64,000 nucleotides of DNA, from positions 243,527 to 307,526 of the forward strand of contig JBPYCQ010000001.1 in NCBI GenBank assembly GCA_051846895.1, in the 5' to 3' direction. Origin of the DNA: CALKAL01 sp051846895. Its GTDB lineage: Bacteria > Bacillota > Bacilli > Bacillales > Alkalibacillaceae. Both the position numbers and the translations under genes were made by a program. Below the pieces are notes generated by a model that saw nothing but the letters and a program-made list of their open reading frames with translations, was not told the origin of the DNA and searched no databases. This document shows positions 53,580 to 62,117 of this stretch, piece after piece (the stretch's first letter is position 1; each line of letters opens with the position of its first letter).

Positions 53580-53609
53580 ATTCTATACAAAAGTTTAATA
53601 GCAAGTCAA
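53580..53609 (-). promoter_or_regulatory. Sigma-A-type promoter of valS
   Basis: TTGACT (53604-53609) and TAGAAT (53580-53585), 18 bp apart on the minus strand, with the start near 53573. Confidence 0.7.
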
Positions 53610-53667
53610 CATTTTTAGCACAAATTCATCGTTTTAATCATATCGTGTATAAGAAAGGAGGAGCATG

Positions 53668-53856
53668 ATGGCACGTTATTATCGTTATCGATTACCACCT
53701 TGGATGCGTCAATGCATTTTTATTATAGAAAAAGTAACGTTACCAATTATGGTGTTTCAACTAATTAGAACGTTACTATTTCCATCTACATTAGATGTAT
53801 TTTTATCAGGAATTCTTGTAGGGCTATTCATTGCTTTTTACTTGGAATGGATTTAA
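53668..53856 (+). CDS. Small two-helix membrane protein, unknown
   Basis: A 62-residue protein with a basic N-terminus (ARYYRYRLPPWMRQ) and two hydrophobic helices (about 17-35 and 42-60). The ATG pair at 53665/53668 follows AAAGGAGGAGC, a strong ribosome site; the second ATG is better placed. Basic residues before the first helix predict a cytoplasmic N-terminus. I do not recognise the family. It is read toward spoVID, and the last 4 bp overlap that gene's end. Relatives in sporulating bacilli between valS and spoVID might exist, but no function can be given. Confidence 0.72.
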   Translation: MARYYRYRLPPWMRQCIFIIEKVTLPIMVFQLIRTLLFPSTLDVFLSGILVGLFIAFYLEWI

Positions 53857-54902
53857 CTCGTTTTTTTAGTTTTTTTAGGTACGTATAAAACATCACCCGT
53901 TTTTATCTCATAGCCTTCTTCTAACCCATTTAATCTTTCTAATTTAGAAACTGATATTTCATAAGCACTTGCTATAGAATCTAATGTTTCATCTTCTTGG
54001 ACAAAACGAATTTTCAATTGCACTTTTTCAGGTTCCTCACTTCTAAATAAATTAGCTAAATATTTTAACCCTTTTTTCTTTGGTTTTTCTTCATCGGATG
54101 ACTCTACATCAGGTTCATCGTCTTCATCATAATCATGTTCTTCAGCATCATAGTATTCTTCTTCATCAATTGAGTCCTCATAATCATCTTCATACTCTTC
54201 GACGTCCGATGCTTTCGCTTTTTCTTCCTTCTTCTGGAAAAACTCTTGTAAACTTTGAGATTTGTTCTTTTTCTTCCAAAATTCTCTTTCTTTTTCTTCA
54301 TTAGCATCATTCGATTGTTCCTCTAGATTCTCTTCGGCTTCTGCAATCGTTTCAGCAACCTCTTCTTTCTGTTCGACTTCATGATTGTCATCGAAAGAAT
54401 AATCAATTGTTGGTACAGCCTTTAGTTCAAAATCCGGATTAAATTCTGGACGTTCTTCTTCTGTTTGTGTCATTTCAACTCCATCAAGTCGAATTTTTGC
54501 AAATACATGTAATGATTTTGGTTCTGGTAATTCATAATCAAAATATTCAATATCTACCTCAGGCTCTCCCGTTTCTGTAACCCGATTGCTTGGGATTGTA
54601 ATATCAACAGGAATTGGATATTGAAAAGTCGTAAATCCATTATCAAGAGCTTTCACTTGTTGTACATAAGTCTCTTCATCTTGGTCTTCATCAACTAAGT
54701 AGACAGGCTCCTCTCTAGGTACCGATTGATATTCACCTGATACCATTAACACCCCTCTTAACTGAATATGTGTCGCCTCTTGAAAAACATTAATGTCAGG
54801 CTGAATTGAAATTCCATATAAATCATCAATTTCTTCACCTTGACGGAAAATAATTTTCTCTTCTAAATCAAATAATATTGGTTCGCTTCCGTTTGTACTC
54901 AC
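53853..54902 (-). CDS. spoVID: Spore coat morphogenetic protein SpoVID
   Basis: Needed for encasement of the spore by the coat; binds SpoIVA and SafA. Of 349 residues, the N-terminal domain (about 1-165) is beta-rich (DLEEKIIFRQGEEIDDLYGISIQPDI). A very acidic middle stretch (about 235-280, rich in E, D and Y) follows. The C-terminal LysM domain (about 300-345, RFVQEDETLDSIASAYEISVSKLERLNGL...GDVLYVP) is complete. The start is GTG at 54902 after GAGGAGGA. The gene lies between hemL and valS as in B. subtilis; ysxE is absent. Confidence 0.92.
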   Translation of the reverse strand: MSTNGSEPILFDLEEKIIFRQGEEIDDLYGISIQPDINVFQEATHIQLRGVLMVSGEYQSVPREEPVYLVDEDQDEETYVQQVKALDNGFTTFQYPIPVDITIPSNRVTETGEPEVDIEYFDYELPEPKSLHVFAKIRLDGVEMTQTEEERPEFNPDFELKAVPTIDYSFDDNHEVEQKEEVAETIAEAEENLEEQSNDANEEKEREFWKKKNKSQSLQEFFQKKEEKAKASDVEEYEDDYEDSIDEEEYYDAEEHDYDEDDEPDVESSDEEKPKKKGLKYLANLFRSEEPEKVQLKIRFVQEDETLDSIASAYEISVSKLERLNGLEEGYEIKTGDVLYVPKKTKKTS

Positions 54903-55111
54903 AGTCCTTCCTCCTCACCAAGTCTCTTTATCAATAAATATATGACAACTCTAACTTAAAAAGAACTTTAGAAGGAAGTTGTTCCATTTTTTTCACGGTG
55001 CAAAATATGTTGTGTTGTTTATTGAAGACAAGATGGTATTTATGAATACGTCCCTACATAGTTTGAACAATTACAACCCATGTTTGGACAATCACGCCTT
55101 ATACATTAAAA

Positions 55112-55143
55112 AAAGCTATACCTTCAATCGAAAGTATAGCTTT
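55112..55143 (-). terminator. Intrinsic terminator of the hem operon
   Basis: AAAGCTATAC and GTATAGCTTT arms around a 10-nt loop, followed by TTTTTTAATG on the minus strand, 11 bp after the hemL stop. The rest of the 55-kb gap (54903-55111) shows no gene. Confidence 0.88.
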
Positions 55144-55154
55144 TTCATCAACTA

Positions 55155-56444
55155 TTATTTTTTATATTGACTAAAGACCTTTTCTGCCGCTTGGATTGTT
55201 TTTTCAATATCTTCATCTGAATGTTCAGTTGATAAAAACATTCCTTCAAACTGTGAAGGTGGTAAGAAGACCCCTTCTTCTAACATTCCCTTATAGTAAG
55301 TAGCAAACCAATCTAAATCAGAAGATTTAGCTGAATTAAAATCGATCACTTGTTTATCTGTGAAGAAAAATCCGATCATTGACCCTGCACGGTTAACTTG
55401 AAATGGAATACTGTACTTTTCAGCTGCTTTCTGCAATCCTTCTATTAAGGCATCTGCCTTCTTATTCATTTCAACATAAGACTGTTCTGACAAATTATTT
55501 AATGTTTCAAAGCCTGCAACCATAGCTAAAGGATTTCCTGAAAGCGTTCCAGCTTGATAAATGTCTCCTGCTGGTGCAACATGTTCCATTATTTCACGTT
55601 TACCACCGTATGCGCCTACTGGTAATCCACCACCTATTACTTTTCCTAAACAAGTTAGATCTGGCGTCACACCGAAATGGCCTTGAGCACAATGATAACC
55701 TACACGGAATCCTGTCATCACCTCATCAAAAATTAATAACGATCCATTTTTTTCAGTAATATCTCTTAAAAAAGATAGAAAATCATTAACTGGAGGAACG
55801 ACACCCATATTCCCCGCAACAGGCTCGACAATGACAGCTGCGATATCATCACCATATTGCTCAAATGCATAGCGGATACTCTCTTGATCATTAAATGGGA
55901 CAGTAATCGTGTTTTGCGCTATTGATGCTGGTACTCCAGGGCTATCAGGCAACCCTAACGTTGCTACCCCTGAACCTGCTTTAATTAAAAGAGAATCGCC
56001 ATGTCCGTGATAGTTTCCTTCAAATTTTAAGATTTTATCACGGCCAGTATATCCACGTGCTAAACGCAAAGCACTCATCGTTGCTTCAGTACCAGAGTTG
56101 ACCATTCTAATCATTTCGATAGATGGAACACGTTCAATCACTAGTTTTGCTAGTCTATTTTCATACTCTGTATTAGCTCCAAAGCTTGTTCCTTTTTCCA
56201 TCACTTCTTTTAATTTCGAAACGACTTGTTCATGAGCATGACCTAATATTAAAGGACCCCAACTTAAGACATAATCAATATATTCATGACCATCTACATC
56301 GTAAATTTTTGATCCTTTACCTTTTTCCATATAAATAGGATCTAATTGAACTGATTTGAAAGCTCTAACTGGCGAGTTTACACCACCTGGCATTAAATTA
56401 ACCGCTTCCTGATACAATTCTTTTGACTTTGCATAACGACTCAC
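55155..56444 (-). CDS. hemL: Glutamate-1-semialdehyde 2,1-aminomutase
   Basis: A PLP enzyme making 5-aminolevulinate from glutamate-1-semialdehyde, the second step of the C5 heme pathway. The 429 residues show LMPGGVNSPVRAF at the N-terminus, MVNSGTEATMSALRLARGYTGR, FDEVMTGFRVG, and the PLP lysine K268 in TCLGKVIGGGLPVGAYGG. The start is the GTG at 56444, 8 bp after AGGGG; a GTG three codons earlier overlaps that site. It is the last gene of the hem operon. Confidence 0.96.
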   Translation of the reverse strand: MSRYAKSKELYQEAVNLMPGGVNSPVRAFKSVQLDPIYMEKGKGSKIYDVDGHEYIDYVLSWGPLILGHAHEQVVSKLKEVMEKGTSFGANTEYENRLAKLVIERVPSIEMIRMVNSGTEATMSALRLARGYTGRDKILKFEGNYHGHGDSLLIKAGSGVATLGLPDSPGVPASIAQNTITVPFNDQESIRYAFEQYGDDIAAVIVEPVAGNMGVVPPVNDFLSFLRDITEKNGSLLIFDEVMTGFRVGYHCAQGHFGVTPDLTCLGKVIGGGLPVGAYGGKREIMEHVAPAGDIYQAGTLSGNPLAMVAGFETLNNLSEQSYVEMNKKADALIEGLQKAAEKYSIPFQVNRAGSMIGFFFTDKQVIDFNSAKSSDLDWFATYYKGMLEEGVFLPPSQFEGMFLSTEHSDEDIEKTIQAAEKVFSQYKK

Positions 56445-56463
56445 TAAAATCACCCCTAATATA

Positions 56464-57441
56464 TTAATTACTCAACCATTTTGCAACATCTTTTGCAAAA
56501 TAAGTGATGATTAAATCAGCACCCGCACGTTTCATTGATGTTAATTTCTCTAATACGATTTGTTTTTCATCAATCCACCCGTTACGTGCTGCTGCCTTGA
56601 CCATAGAGTATTCACCACTCACATTATAGGCAACTACAGGTAAATTATGACGATCTCTAATTTCTCTAACTATATCTAAATATGTCATCGCTGGTTTTAC
56701 TATTAAAAAGTCTGCTCCTTCAACAACGTCAGATTCAGCTTCTCGATGCGCTTCTAGGCGGTTGGCTGGGTCCATTTGATACGTTTTGCGATCACCGAAC
56801 TGTGGCGTACTTCCAGCAGCATCACGGAATGGTCCGTAAAATGCAGAGGCATATTTAACAGCGTAAGACATAATTGGAATGTTATCAAATCCCGCTTCAT
56901 CTAGTCCTTGTCGAATAGCCGCTACAAAACCGTCCATCATATTGGAAGGAGCGATAATGTCAGCCCCGGCTTTTGCTTGAGAAATTGCCGTATTAACTAG
57001 TAATGGTAATGACTCATCATTATCAACATAATGATCATGTATGAGCCCACAATGGCCGTGATCTGTATATTCACATAAACATGTATCAGCTACAACAATT
57101 AGTTCTGGATAGTGCTCTTTAATCAGTCGTGTTGCTTGTTGTACAATTCCTTCATCATTATAGGCCTCAGATCCAACATCGTCTTTTACCTTTGGGATAC
57201 CAAAAAGTAACACAGCTCGAATTCCTAGATTGACAACCTCTTTGATTTCATCTAATAAATAGTTTAACGACAGTTGATAAACTCCAGGCATAGAAGGGAC
57301 TTCATTTTTTTGATTTTCTTCCTCTAAAACGAAAATTGGATAAATAAAATCTTCTTTACGTAAATTTGTCTCTCTGACTAAGGCTCGCATATTTTCCGAA
57401 ATACGTAATCTTCTATGACGATCAAAATATAATTCACTCAT
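56464..57441 (-). CDS. hemB: Delta-aminolevulinic acid dehydratase
   Basis: Condenses two aminolevulinate molecules to porphobilinogen. The 325 residues include the zinc cysteines C121, C123 and C131 (DTCLCEYTDHGHC), the lysines K196 (SYAVKYASAFYGPFR) and K249 (FLIVKPAMTYLD) that form Schiff bases, and the lid. The cysteine set indicates a zinc enzyme. The ATG at 57441 overlaps the hemD stop (ATGA) and has AAAGGGG. The frame extending upstream is not needed. Confidence 0.97.
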   Translation of the reverse strand: MSELYFDRHRRLRISENMRALVRETNLRKEDFIYPIFVLEEENQKNEVPSMPGVYQLSLNYLLDEIKEVVNLGIRAVLLFGIPKVKDDVGSEAYNDEGIVQQATRLIKEHYPELIVVADTCLCEYTDHGHCGLIHDHYVDNDESLPLLVNTAISQAKAGADIIAPSNMMDGFVAAIRQGLDEAGFDNIPIMSYAVKYASAFYGPFRDAAGSTPQFGDRKTYQMDPANRLEAHREAESDVVEGADFLIVKPAMTYLDIVREIRDRHNLPVVAYNVSGEYSMVKAAARNGWIDEKQIVLEKLTSMKRAGADLIITYFAKDVAKWLSN

Positions 57442-58214
57442 ATAATACCCCTTTCTGAACATTCAATGATTTTAGCTGCTAAACCATCTAACGTGTATTC
57501 TTTTGGAACAATCGTATTTATAAACCCAGCTTGTAGAGCTCTTTTTTCTGTTGTTTCACCAATACAGAAGCACGGCTTATCAAATTCTTCTTTCAAGTCC
57601 TTATGAGACAATTGTATTAAAGCATCAATTGACGAAGGTGAAGTAAAACAGTAATAATCTATCTGTTGATCATTTAACAGTTTCTTTAATTCTACTGATT
57701 CGTTAATGACTGTTTTGTACACAAACATTGTTTCAAAAGGTATGCTTCTACCTTTTAATGTCTCATCAATAACATCTCTCGCTAGATTACCTTTTACAAG
57801 TAACGGATACTTAGGGTGGTGATGTTTTAAAAATTGCAAAGAAAAATGATCAGCATCAAATACAGAAGGAACAAAGGATACTTCTAAGCCATGTTTTACT
57901 AAAGCTTCTTCTGTTTTTGTTCCGACTGCAGCGTAGCGAATATGATGAATTTCTTTTAAATCTTTAACGGTCATACCAAACTTTTTTAATGTTTCAACAA
58001 AAAATTCAACGCCATTAATACTCGTAAAAACAATCCAGTCATGGTTTAAGAGGTTTTTAAGTCGTTCATTATTTTCTTCATGTTCAAAAATTTGAAAAGA
58101 AATAAGTGGAACAGCCATAACAAAGGCACCTATCTTATCAAACTGTTCTATAAAAGAGATTGCTTTACGTTTATCTCTAGAAAGAAAAATAGTTTTATTT
58201 TTTAATGAACTCAT
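57438..58214 (-). CDS. hemD: Uroporphyrinogen-III synthase
   Basis: Closes and rearranges hydroxymethylbilane to uroporphyrinogen III. The 258-residue protein has the two-lobe HemD fold, with weak conservation as usual: WIVFTSINGVEFFVETLKKFG, IRYAAVGTKTEEALVKHGL and YYCFTSPSSIDALIQL, CFCIGETTEKRALQAGF are the recognisable segments. It overlaps hemC by 1 bp (TAATG) and hemB by 4 bp, so translation is coupled. Identity is supported by context. Confidence 0.92.
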   Translation of the reverse strand: MSSLKNKTIFLSRDKRKAISFIEQFDKIGAFVMAVPLISFQIFEHEENNERLKNLLNHDWIVFTSINGVEFFVETLKKFGMTVKDLKEIHHIRYAAVGTKTEEALVKHGLEVSFVPSVFDADHFSLQFLKHHHPKYPLLVKGNLARDVIDETLKGRSIPFETMFVYKTVINESVELKKLLNDQQIDYYCFTSPSSIDALIQLSHKDLKEEFDKPCFCIGETTEKRALQAGFINTIVPKEYTLDGLAAKIIECSERGII

Positions 58215-59146
58215 TACTTGTCATCCATTTCTTTTATAGCTTCAGCTACAAGATTTTTTGCTCCTTGTTTAATTAATTCTTCTGCAGCTAATTCGCCAGC
58301 TTTTAATGGATCAGTCGCTCTTTTAGTTGTTTTCAAAATGGTCTTCCCATCTCCAGATGCTACAAGAGCAGTTAAAACAACTGTATCATCTTCTATCACT
58401 GCATAGCCTGCAATTGGGACTTGGCAACTACCTTCTAACAAGCTTAAAAACTTTCTCTCCGCAGCAACCGTTTTTTCTGTATATTCATCATTAATTGTTT
58501 TAAGCAATTGTAAAAGATCCTCATCATCTTCTCGGCACTCAATCGCTAATGCTCCCTGACCAACAGCTGGCAAGCATACTTCAGGCTCTAAATACTCGGT
58601 CACAATGTCTTCAGACCAGCCAACTCTCTTCAGTCCAGCTGCCGCTAAAATAATAGCATCATAATCTTCTTCTTTTAATTTTCGTAATCGCGTGTCGATG
58701 TTTCCACGAATCCATTTTATTTCAAGGTCTGGTCGATACACTAATAGTTGAGCGCCTCTTCTTAAACTACTCGTACCAACAATCGCCCCTTCTGGCAAAT
58801 CTTTTAATTTCACATGATCTTTTGAAATAAATGCATCTCGATGATCCTCACGAGCCGGCACAGAGCCTATCACTAACCCGTCTGGTAGCTTAGAAGGCAT
58901 ATCCTTCATACTATGCACCGCCATATCTATCTCTTTATCAAACATCGCTTTTTCAATTTCTTTCACAAATAGACCTTTTCCGCCTACTTTTGAAAGTGTG
59001 ACATTTAAAATTTCATCACCTTTTGTACTAATCTTTTTAACTTCAAAAGTGTACTTATCAGACTGTTTCTTTAACTGATCAATCACCCAATCCGTCTGAG
59101 TCAATGCTAAATTACTCTTACGCGAACCTACAACGATATGCCTCAT
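58214..59146 (-). CDS. hemC: Porphobilinogen deaminase
   Basis: Polymerises four porphobilinogens into hydroxymethylbilane. Of 310 residues, the start VVGSRKSNLALTQTDWVI, the catalytic aspartate region VHSMKDMPSKLP (D82), GTSSLRRGAQL, IRGNIDTRL and the dipyrromethane-carrying C241 (LLEGSCQVPIAGYA) are all intact. TAGGAGG precedes the ATG. It lies 11 bp after hemX. Confidence 0.97.
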   Translation of the reverse strand: MRHIVVGSRKSNLALTQTDWVIDQLKKQSDKYTFEVKKISTKGDEILNVTLSKVGGKGLFVKEIEKAMFDKEIDMAVHSMKDMPSKLPDGLVIGSVPAREDHRDAFISKDHVKLKDLPEGAIVGTSSLRRGAQLLVYRPDLEIKWIRGNIDTRLRKLKEEDYDAIILAAAGLKRVGWSEDIVTEYLEPEVCLPAVGQGALAIECREDDEDLLQLLKTINDEYTEKTVAAERKFLSLLEGSCQVPIAGYAVIEDDTVVLTALVASGDGKTILKTTKRATDPLKAGELAAEELIKQGAKNLVAEAIKEMDDK

Positions 59147-59157
59147 GTTTTTTCCTC

Positions 59158-59985
59158 CTAAACAAAGTGAAAATTAGATAATTTAGATAATAATAAGAAA
59201 TTAATTAGAATAAATATATAAGCACTAATATTCCAGTAAGCTAAATGTCTATGAAGTATTTGTTTTAACAATTTCTTAATTAAAATATAACTGTAAAGAA
59301 TAACGACAAAAAATGAGCCTACTGTTTTACTATCGAGCCAGTAAAAATGGTCATGTGTTAAATACCCCCAAGAAATACCCAATATTAGCGAGATTACTAA
59401 TACAGCTGTAGCAAAAATAATAAATATCGAAGTTACATATTCAAGCTGTTCTAAGCTTCCAAAACGTTTAATTTGAGTCGTCCATTTCTTTTTTTTCAAC
59501 ACATAAAATTTAATTAAATATAATACTGAAAACGCAAACGCTAACGTGTATAATGTATAAGCCAAAAAGGCGATTACTATATGAGCAATTAACAACTCTC
59601 CAATTAATAATTCACTATATTCTGATTGATAATTTGAAACGTTAGCTGTCAAGAACAATACCATCAAAATAAAACCAATTATATTTATTAAAAATACTAC
59701 CGTATCATTTTTAAAAAGGTAGTGAATGACAATTGATACTAACACTATTAACCATACAAAAAAATATAAACCTTCTTGTAAATTCAAAACTGGTAACATA
59801 CTCGATTGATATATTTTTATAAATAAAAAAATGGTTTGAATAGACCAAACCACTAAAAGCAACCAGAAGGCCATACGTCTCGCCTTCCGGTCATGTTGAA
59901 AGAAATCATAAAAGTAAAGAATGACACTCAATGCATAAAATATAACAATACCTTCATACACTCGAATCGATTCAATCGCATCCAT
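59158..59985 (-). CDS. hemX: HemX-like cytochrome c assembly-type membrane protein
   Basis: A polytopic membrane protein of 275 residues with eight helices. It belongs to the CcsA/CcmC/HemX group, with ILGISWGYLTHDHFYWLDSKTVGSFFVVILYSYIL near the end as a form of the conserved tryptophan region. In B. subtilis HemX negatively affects the level of glutamyl-tRNA reductase; the exact mechanism is unsettled. It lies 12 bp downstream of hemA in the same operon. The start has AAGGAG. Confidence 0.9.
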   Translation of the reverse strand: MDAIESIRVYEGIVIFYALSVILYFYDFFQHDRKARRMAFWLLLVVWSIQTIFLFIKIYQSSMLPVLNLQEGLYFFVWLIVLVSIVIHYLFKNDTVVFLINIIGFILMVLFLTANVSNYQSEYSELLIGELLIAHIVIAFLAYTLYTLAFAFSVLYLIKFYVLKKKKWTTQIKRFGSLEQLEYVTSIFIIFATAVLVISLILGISWGYLTHDHFYWLDSKTVGSFFVVILYSYILIKKLLKQILHRHLAYWNISAYIFILINFLLLSKLSNFHFV

Positions 59986-59997
59986 GATTGAAACTCC

Positions 59998-61374
59998 TTA
60001 TCTCATTGATGCAGAATTTGCTTGAAATAGACTTGCAATCGGCAACATTTTAGTGACTGATTTATGACTTTGATGTTTTTTGCTTTGTTCTTCGAGCTCA
60101 TGTTGTACTTCTTCTTCGATGCCAAATATTTTAATAAATAATTTTAACATATCTTCAGAATGTTTTTCTCCAGCCATTTCTTTTGCTTGTAAAATAGGCT
60201 CTTTTAATAATTGGTTAATAATGCTTTTTGTATGTTTATTAAGAACTTTTCTTTCTCGGTCAGTTAAGTCTGGCATCTTTCTTTCGATTGAAGCCATCGT
60301 TTCTGACTGAATTTCTAAAGCCTTTTTTCTTAATGCCGAAAGAATAGGTACGACACCTAAAGTGGTAATCCACTCATCAAATTCCTTCATTTCATGTACG
60401 ATAAACTGCTCAATTTCTTCTGCTGCCTTCTGACGCTCTTCTAAGTTTTGATCAACGATATCTTTTAAATCATCTATATCATATAAAAATACGTTCTCAA
60501 GTTCGTTAATAGCCGGATCAATATTTCTTGGAACCGAAATATCAACTAAAAATAATGGCTTTCCTTGACGTTTTTTAAGCGCATCAGACATTTTATCCTT
60601 AGTTACTACATAGTCGTTTGCACCAGTTGAAGAAATTAATATATCTGCTTCAACTAAGAGAGCTTCGAATTCGTCCATTGATTTTGCCGTTCCAGAAAAT
60701 TTCGCTGCTACTTCTTCGGCATTTTTTAATGTACGGTTAACGACCGTTATTTTCTTAACGCCACTTCCGTGCAAGTTTTGAACTGCTAATTCGCCCATTT
60801 TACCTGCACCTAAAATGACGACATGTTTATTTTCAAGTTGTTCAAAAATAGTTTTTGAAAGTTCTACAGCAGCATAACTAATTGAAACGGCGTGTTCGCC
60901 AATCTCCGTTTCTTTATGTGCTCTTTTTGCATTTGTGATGGCCATTTTAAACAATTGATTAAAAATTAGTCCTGAAGCATCAACATTTTGTGCTAAATCA
61001 AAAGCTTTTTTTACTTGGCCAAGAATTTGAGTTTCTCCCAAAACCATAGAATCAAGTCCGCTTGAAACTCGGAATAAATGCTCAATCGCTTCTTTATTTT
61101 CTTTTATTGAAACATATTGAGTCACTTCTTCTAAATCAATAGAGAACCAATTAGCCATAAATCGTTTCGTATAATAACGACCTGTATGGGCTTGGTCTGC
61201 CACTACATAAATCTCAGTACGGTTACATGTAGAGACAATTACATTTTCTAATATACTTTTTTCTTTATTTAATGCTGACATCGCTTCTCCGACTTCTTGT
61301 TCAGAGAAAGCTAATTTTTCCCTAATTTCAACCGGGGCTGTACGATAGTTTACACTGACAACTATGATATGCAT
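59998..61374 (-). CDS. hemA: Glutamyl-tRNA reductase
   Basis: The first committed step of heme synthesis, reducing glutamyl-tRNA to the semialdehyde with NADPH. The 458 residues begin MHIIVVSVNYRTAPVEIREKLAFSEQEV. The nucleophile C50 is in VSTCNRTEIYVV, the NADPH-binding loop is VVILGAGKMGELAVQNL, and the C-terminal dimerisation helices are complete. The ATG at 61374 has AGGGGTG at a good distance. It heads the hemAXCDBL operon; no T-box or riboswitch is seen. A PerR-like box lies about 115 bp upstream. Confidence 0.96.
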   Translation of the reverse strand: MHIIVVSVNYRTAPVEIREKLAFSEQEVGEAMSALNKEKSILENVIVSTCNRTEIYVVADQAHTGRYYTKRFMANWFSIDLEEVTQYVSIKENKEAIEHLFRVSSGLDSMVLGETQILGQVKKAFDLAQNVDASGLIFNQLFKMAITNAKRAHKETEIGEHAVSISYAAVELSKTIFEQLENKHVVILGAGKMGELAVQNLHGSGVKKITVVNRTLKNAEEVAAKFSGTAKSMDEFEALLVEADILISSTGANDYVVTKDKMSDALKKRQGKPLFLVDISVPRNIDPAINELENVFLYDIDDLKDIVDQNLEERQKAAEEIEQFIVHEMKEFDEWITTLGVVPILSALRKKALEIQSETMASIERKMPDLTDRERKVLNKHTKSIINQLLKEPILQAKEMAGEKHSEDMLKLFIKIFGIEEEVQHELEEQSKKHQSHKSVTKMLPIASLFQANSASMR

Positions 61375-61488
61375 GACTTTCACCCCTATCTCCTATATAG
61401 AATATACTATGAATAAGTATAACAGTTAAAATGACTGTTTTCTTATAACATTCATGAACATATTATGAAACTTTATGTTAATATTAAA

Positions 61489-61503
61489 TTAGAATTATTA
61501 TTA
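61489..61503. promoter_or_regulatory. Candidate PerR/Fur-family box between hemA and LiaF-like gene
   Basis: TTAGAATTATTATTA matches the PerR consensus TTATAATnATTATAA at 12 of 14 defined positions. PerR represses hemAXCDBL in B. subtilis. The region is very AT-rich, so a chance match is possible. Confidence 0.35.
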
Positions 61504-61514
61504 ATTACTACACG

Positions 61515-61541
61515 TTAGCGTATCACAGAATGATACGTTAA
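61515..61541. repeat. Inverted repeat, candidate operator upstream of LiaF-like gene
   Basis: Arms TTAGCGTATCA and TGATACGTTAA match at 10 of 11 positions around the 5-bp centre CAGAA. It lies 40 bp before the start of the LiaF-like gene and is clearly more GC-rich in its core than its surroundings. Confidence 0.6.
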
Positions 61542-61580
61542 AGCAAGAAATCCGATAGTGAACTAGGAGCTGTAGAACAT

Positions 61581-62060
61581 ATGAAAAAGCAAAAATCATT
61601 TTTAGCCATTTTATTAATTGGTATCGGTGTTTTTTTCTTACTTCAGCAATACTCAATTCCGTATTTATCTCAATTCGGTACATGGCCAACTATATTAATC
61701 ATTCTTGGAATCGCCTTTTTATTTAATGGCTATGGTAATAAAAATCATGACAGCTTATTTCCGGGTGTAATTTTGCTTGGATTAGGCATCCACTTTCATG
61801 CATTAGAGCATGCTGACAAGTGGATTGATCATTGGGGCATGTATACGTTAATCGTTGGATTCGCCTTTTTAATAAAAGCTCATAAGGCGAACCAAGGAAT
61901 CGTTCCCGGTATCATTCTTATTATCATTTCTTTTATTGCCTTAACTTCTATTGCGATGCCAAGCTGGTTTTCATGGTTTGACTATGTCTTTAATACGTTA
62001 GAACAATTTTGGCCGTTTATATTAATTGTTGTCGGATGTATTTTATTATTTAAGAAATAG
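61581..62060 (+). CDS. LiaF/LiaI-like transmembrane protein (DUF5668 type)
   Basis: A polytopic membrane protein of 159 residues with six to seven helices, arranged as three pairs. Each pair carries the glycine-rich LiaF-like pattern: LAILLIGIGVFFLLQQY, WPTILIILGIAFLFNGY, FPGVILLGLGIHFH, MYTLIVGFAFLIKAHK and a last FWPFILIVVGCILLFKK. This pattern belongs to the LiaI-LiaF-like region (DUF5668), often involved in cell-envelope stress control. It has no C-terminal LiaF regulatory domain, so a regulatory role is unproven. It is divergent from hemA, and the ATG follows TAGGAG. Confidence 0.78.
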   Translation: MKKQKSFLAILLIGIGVFFLLQQYSIPYLSQFGTWPTILIILGIAFLFNGYGNKNHDSLFPGVILLGLGIHFHALEHADKWIDHWGMYTLIVGFAFLIKAHKANQGIVPGIILIIISFIALTSIAMPSWFSWFDYVFNTLEQFWPFILIVVGCILLFKK

Positions 62061-62117
62061 ACTAAGTTAAAGGTCATTATTGATATAAAAGATACCATAA
62101 TACATTGTAGTATTTGT

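Noticed and set aside
54979..55170. A 63-residue plus-strand open frame upstream of spoVID
   Set aside because: It has no ribosome site, uses unusual residues, and its end is the hem terminator hairpin and the hemL end.
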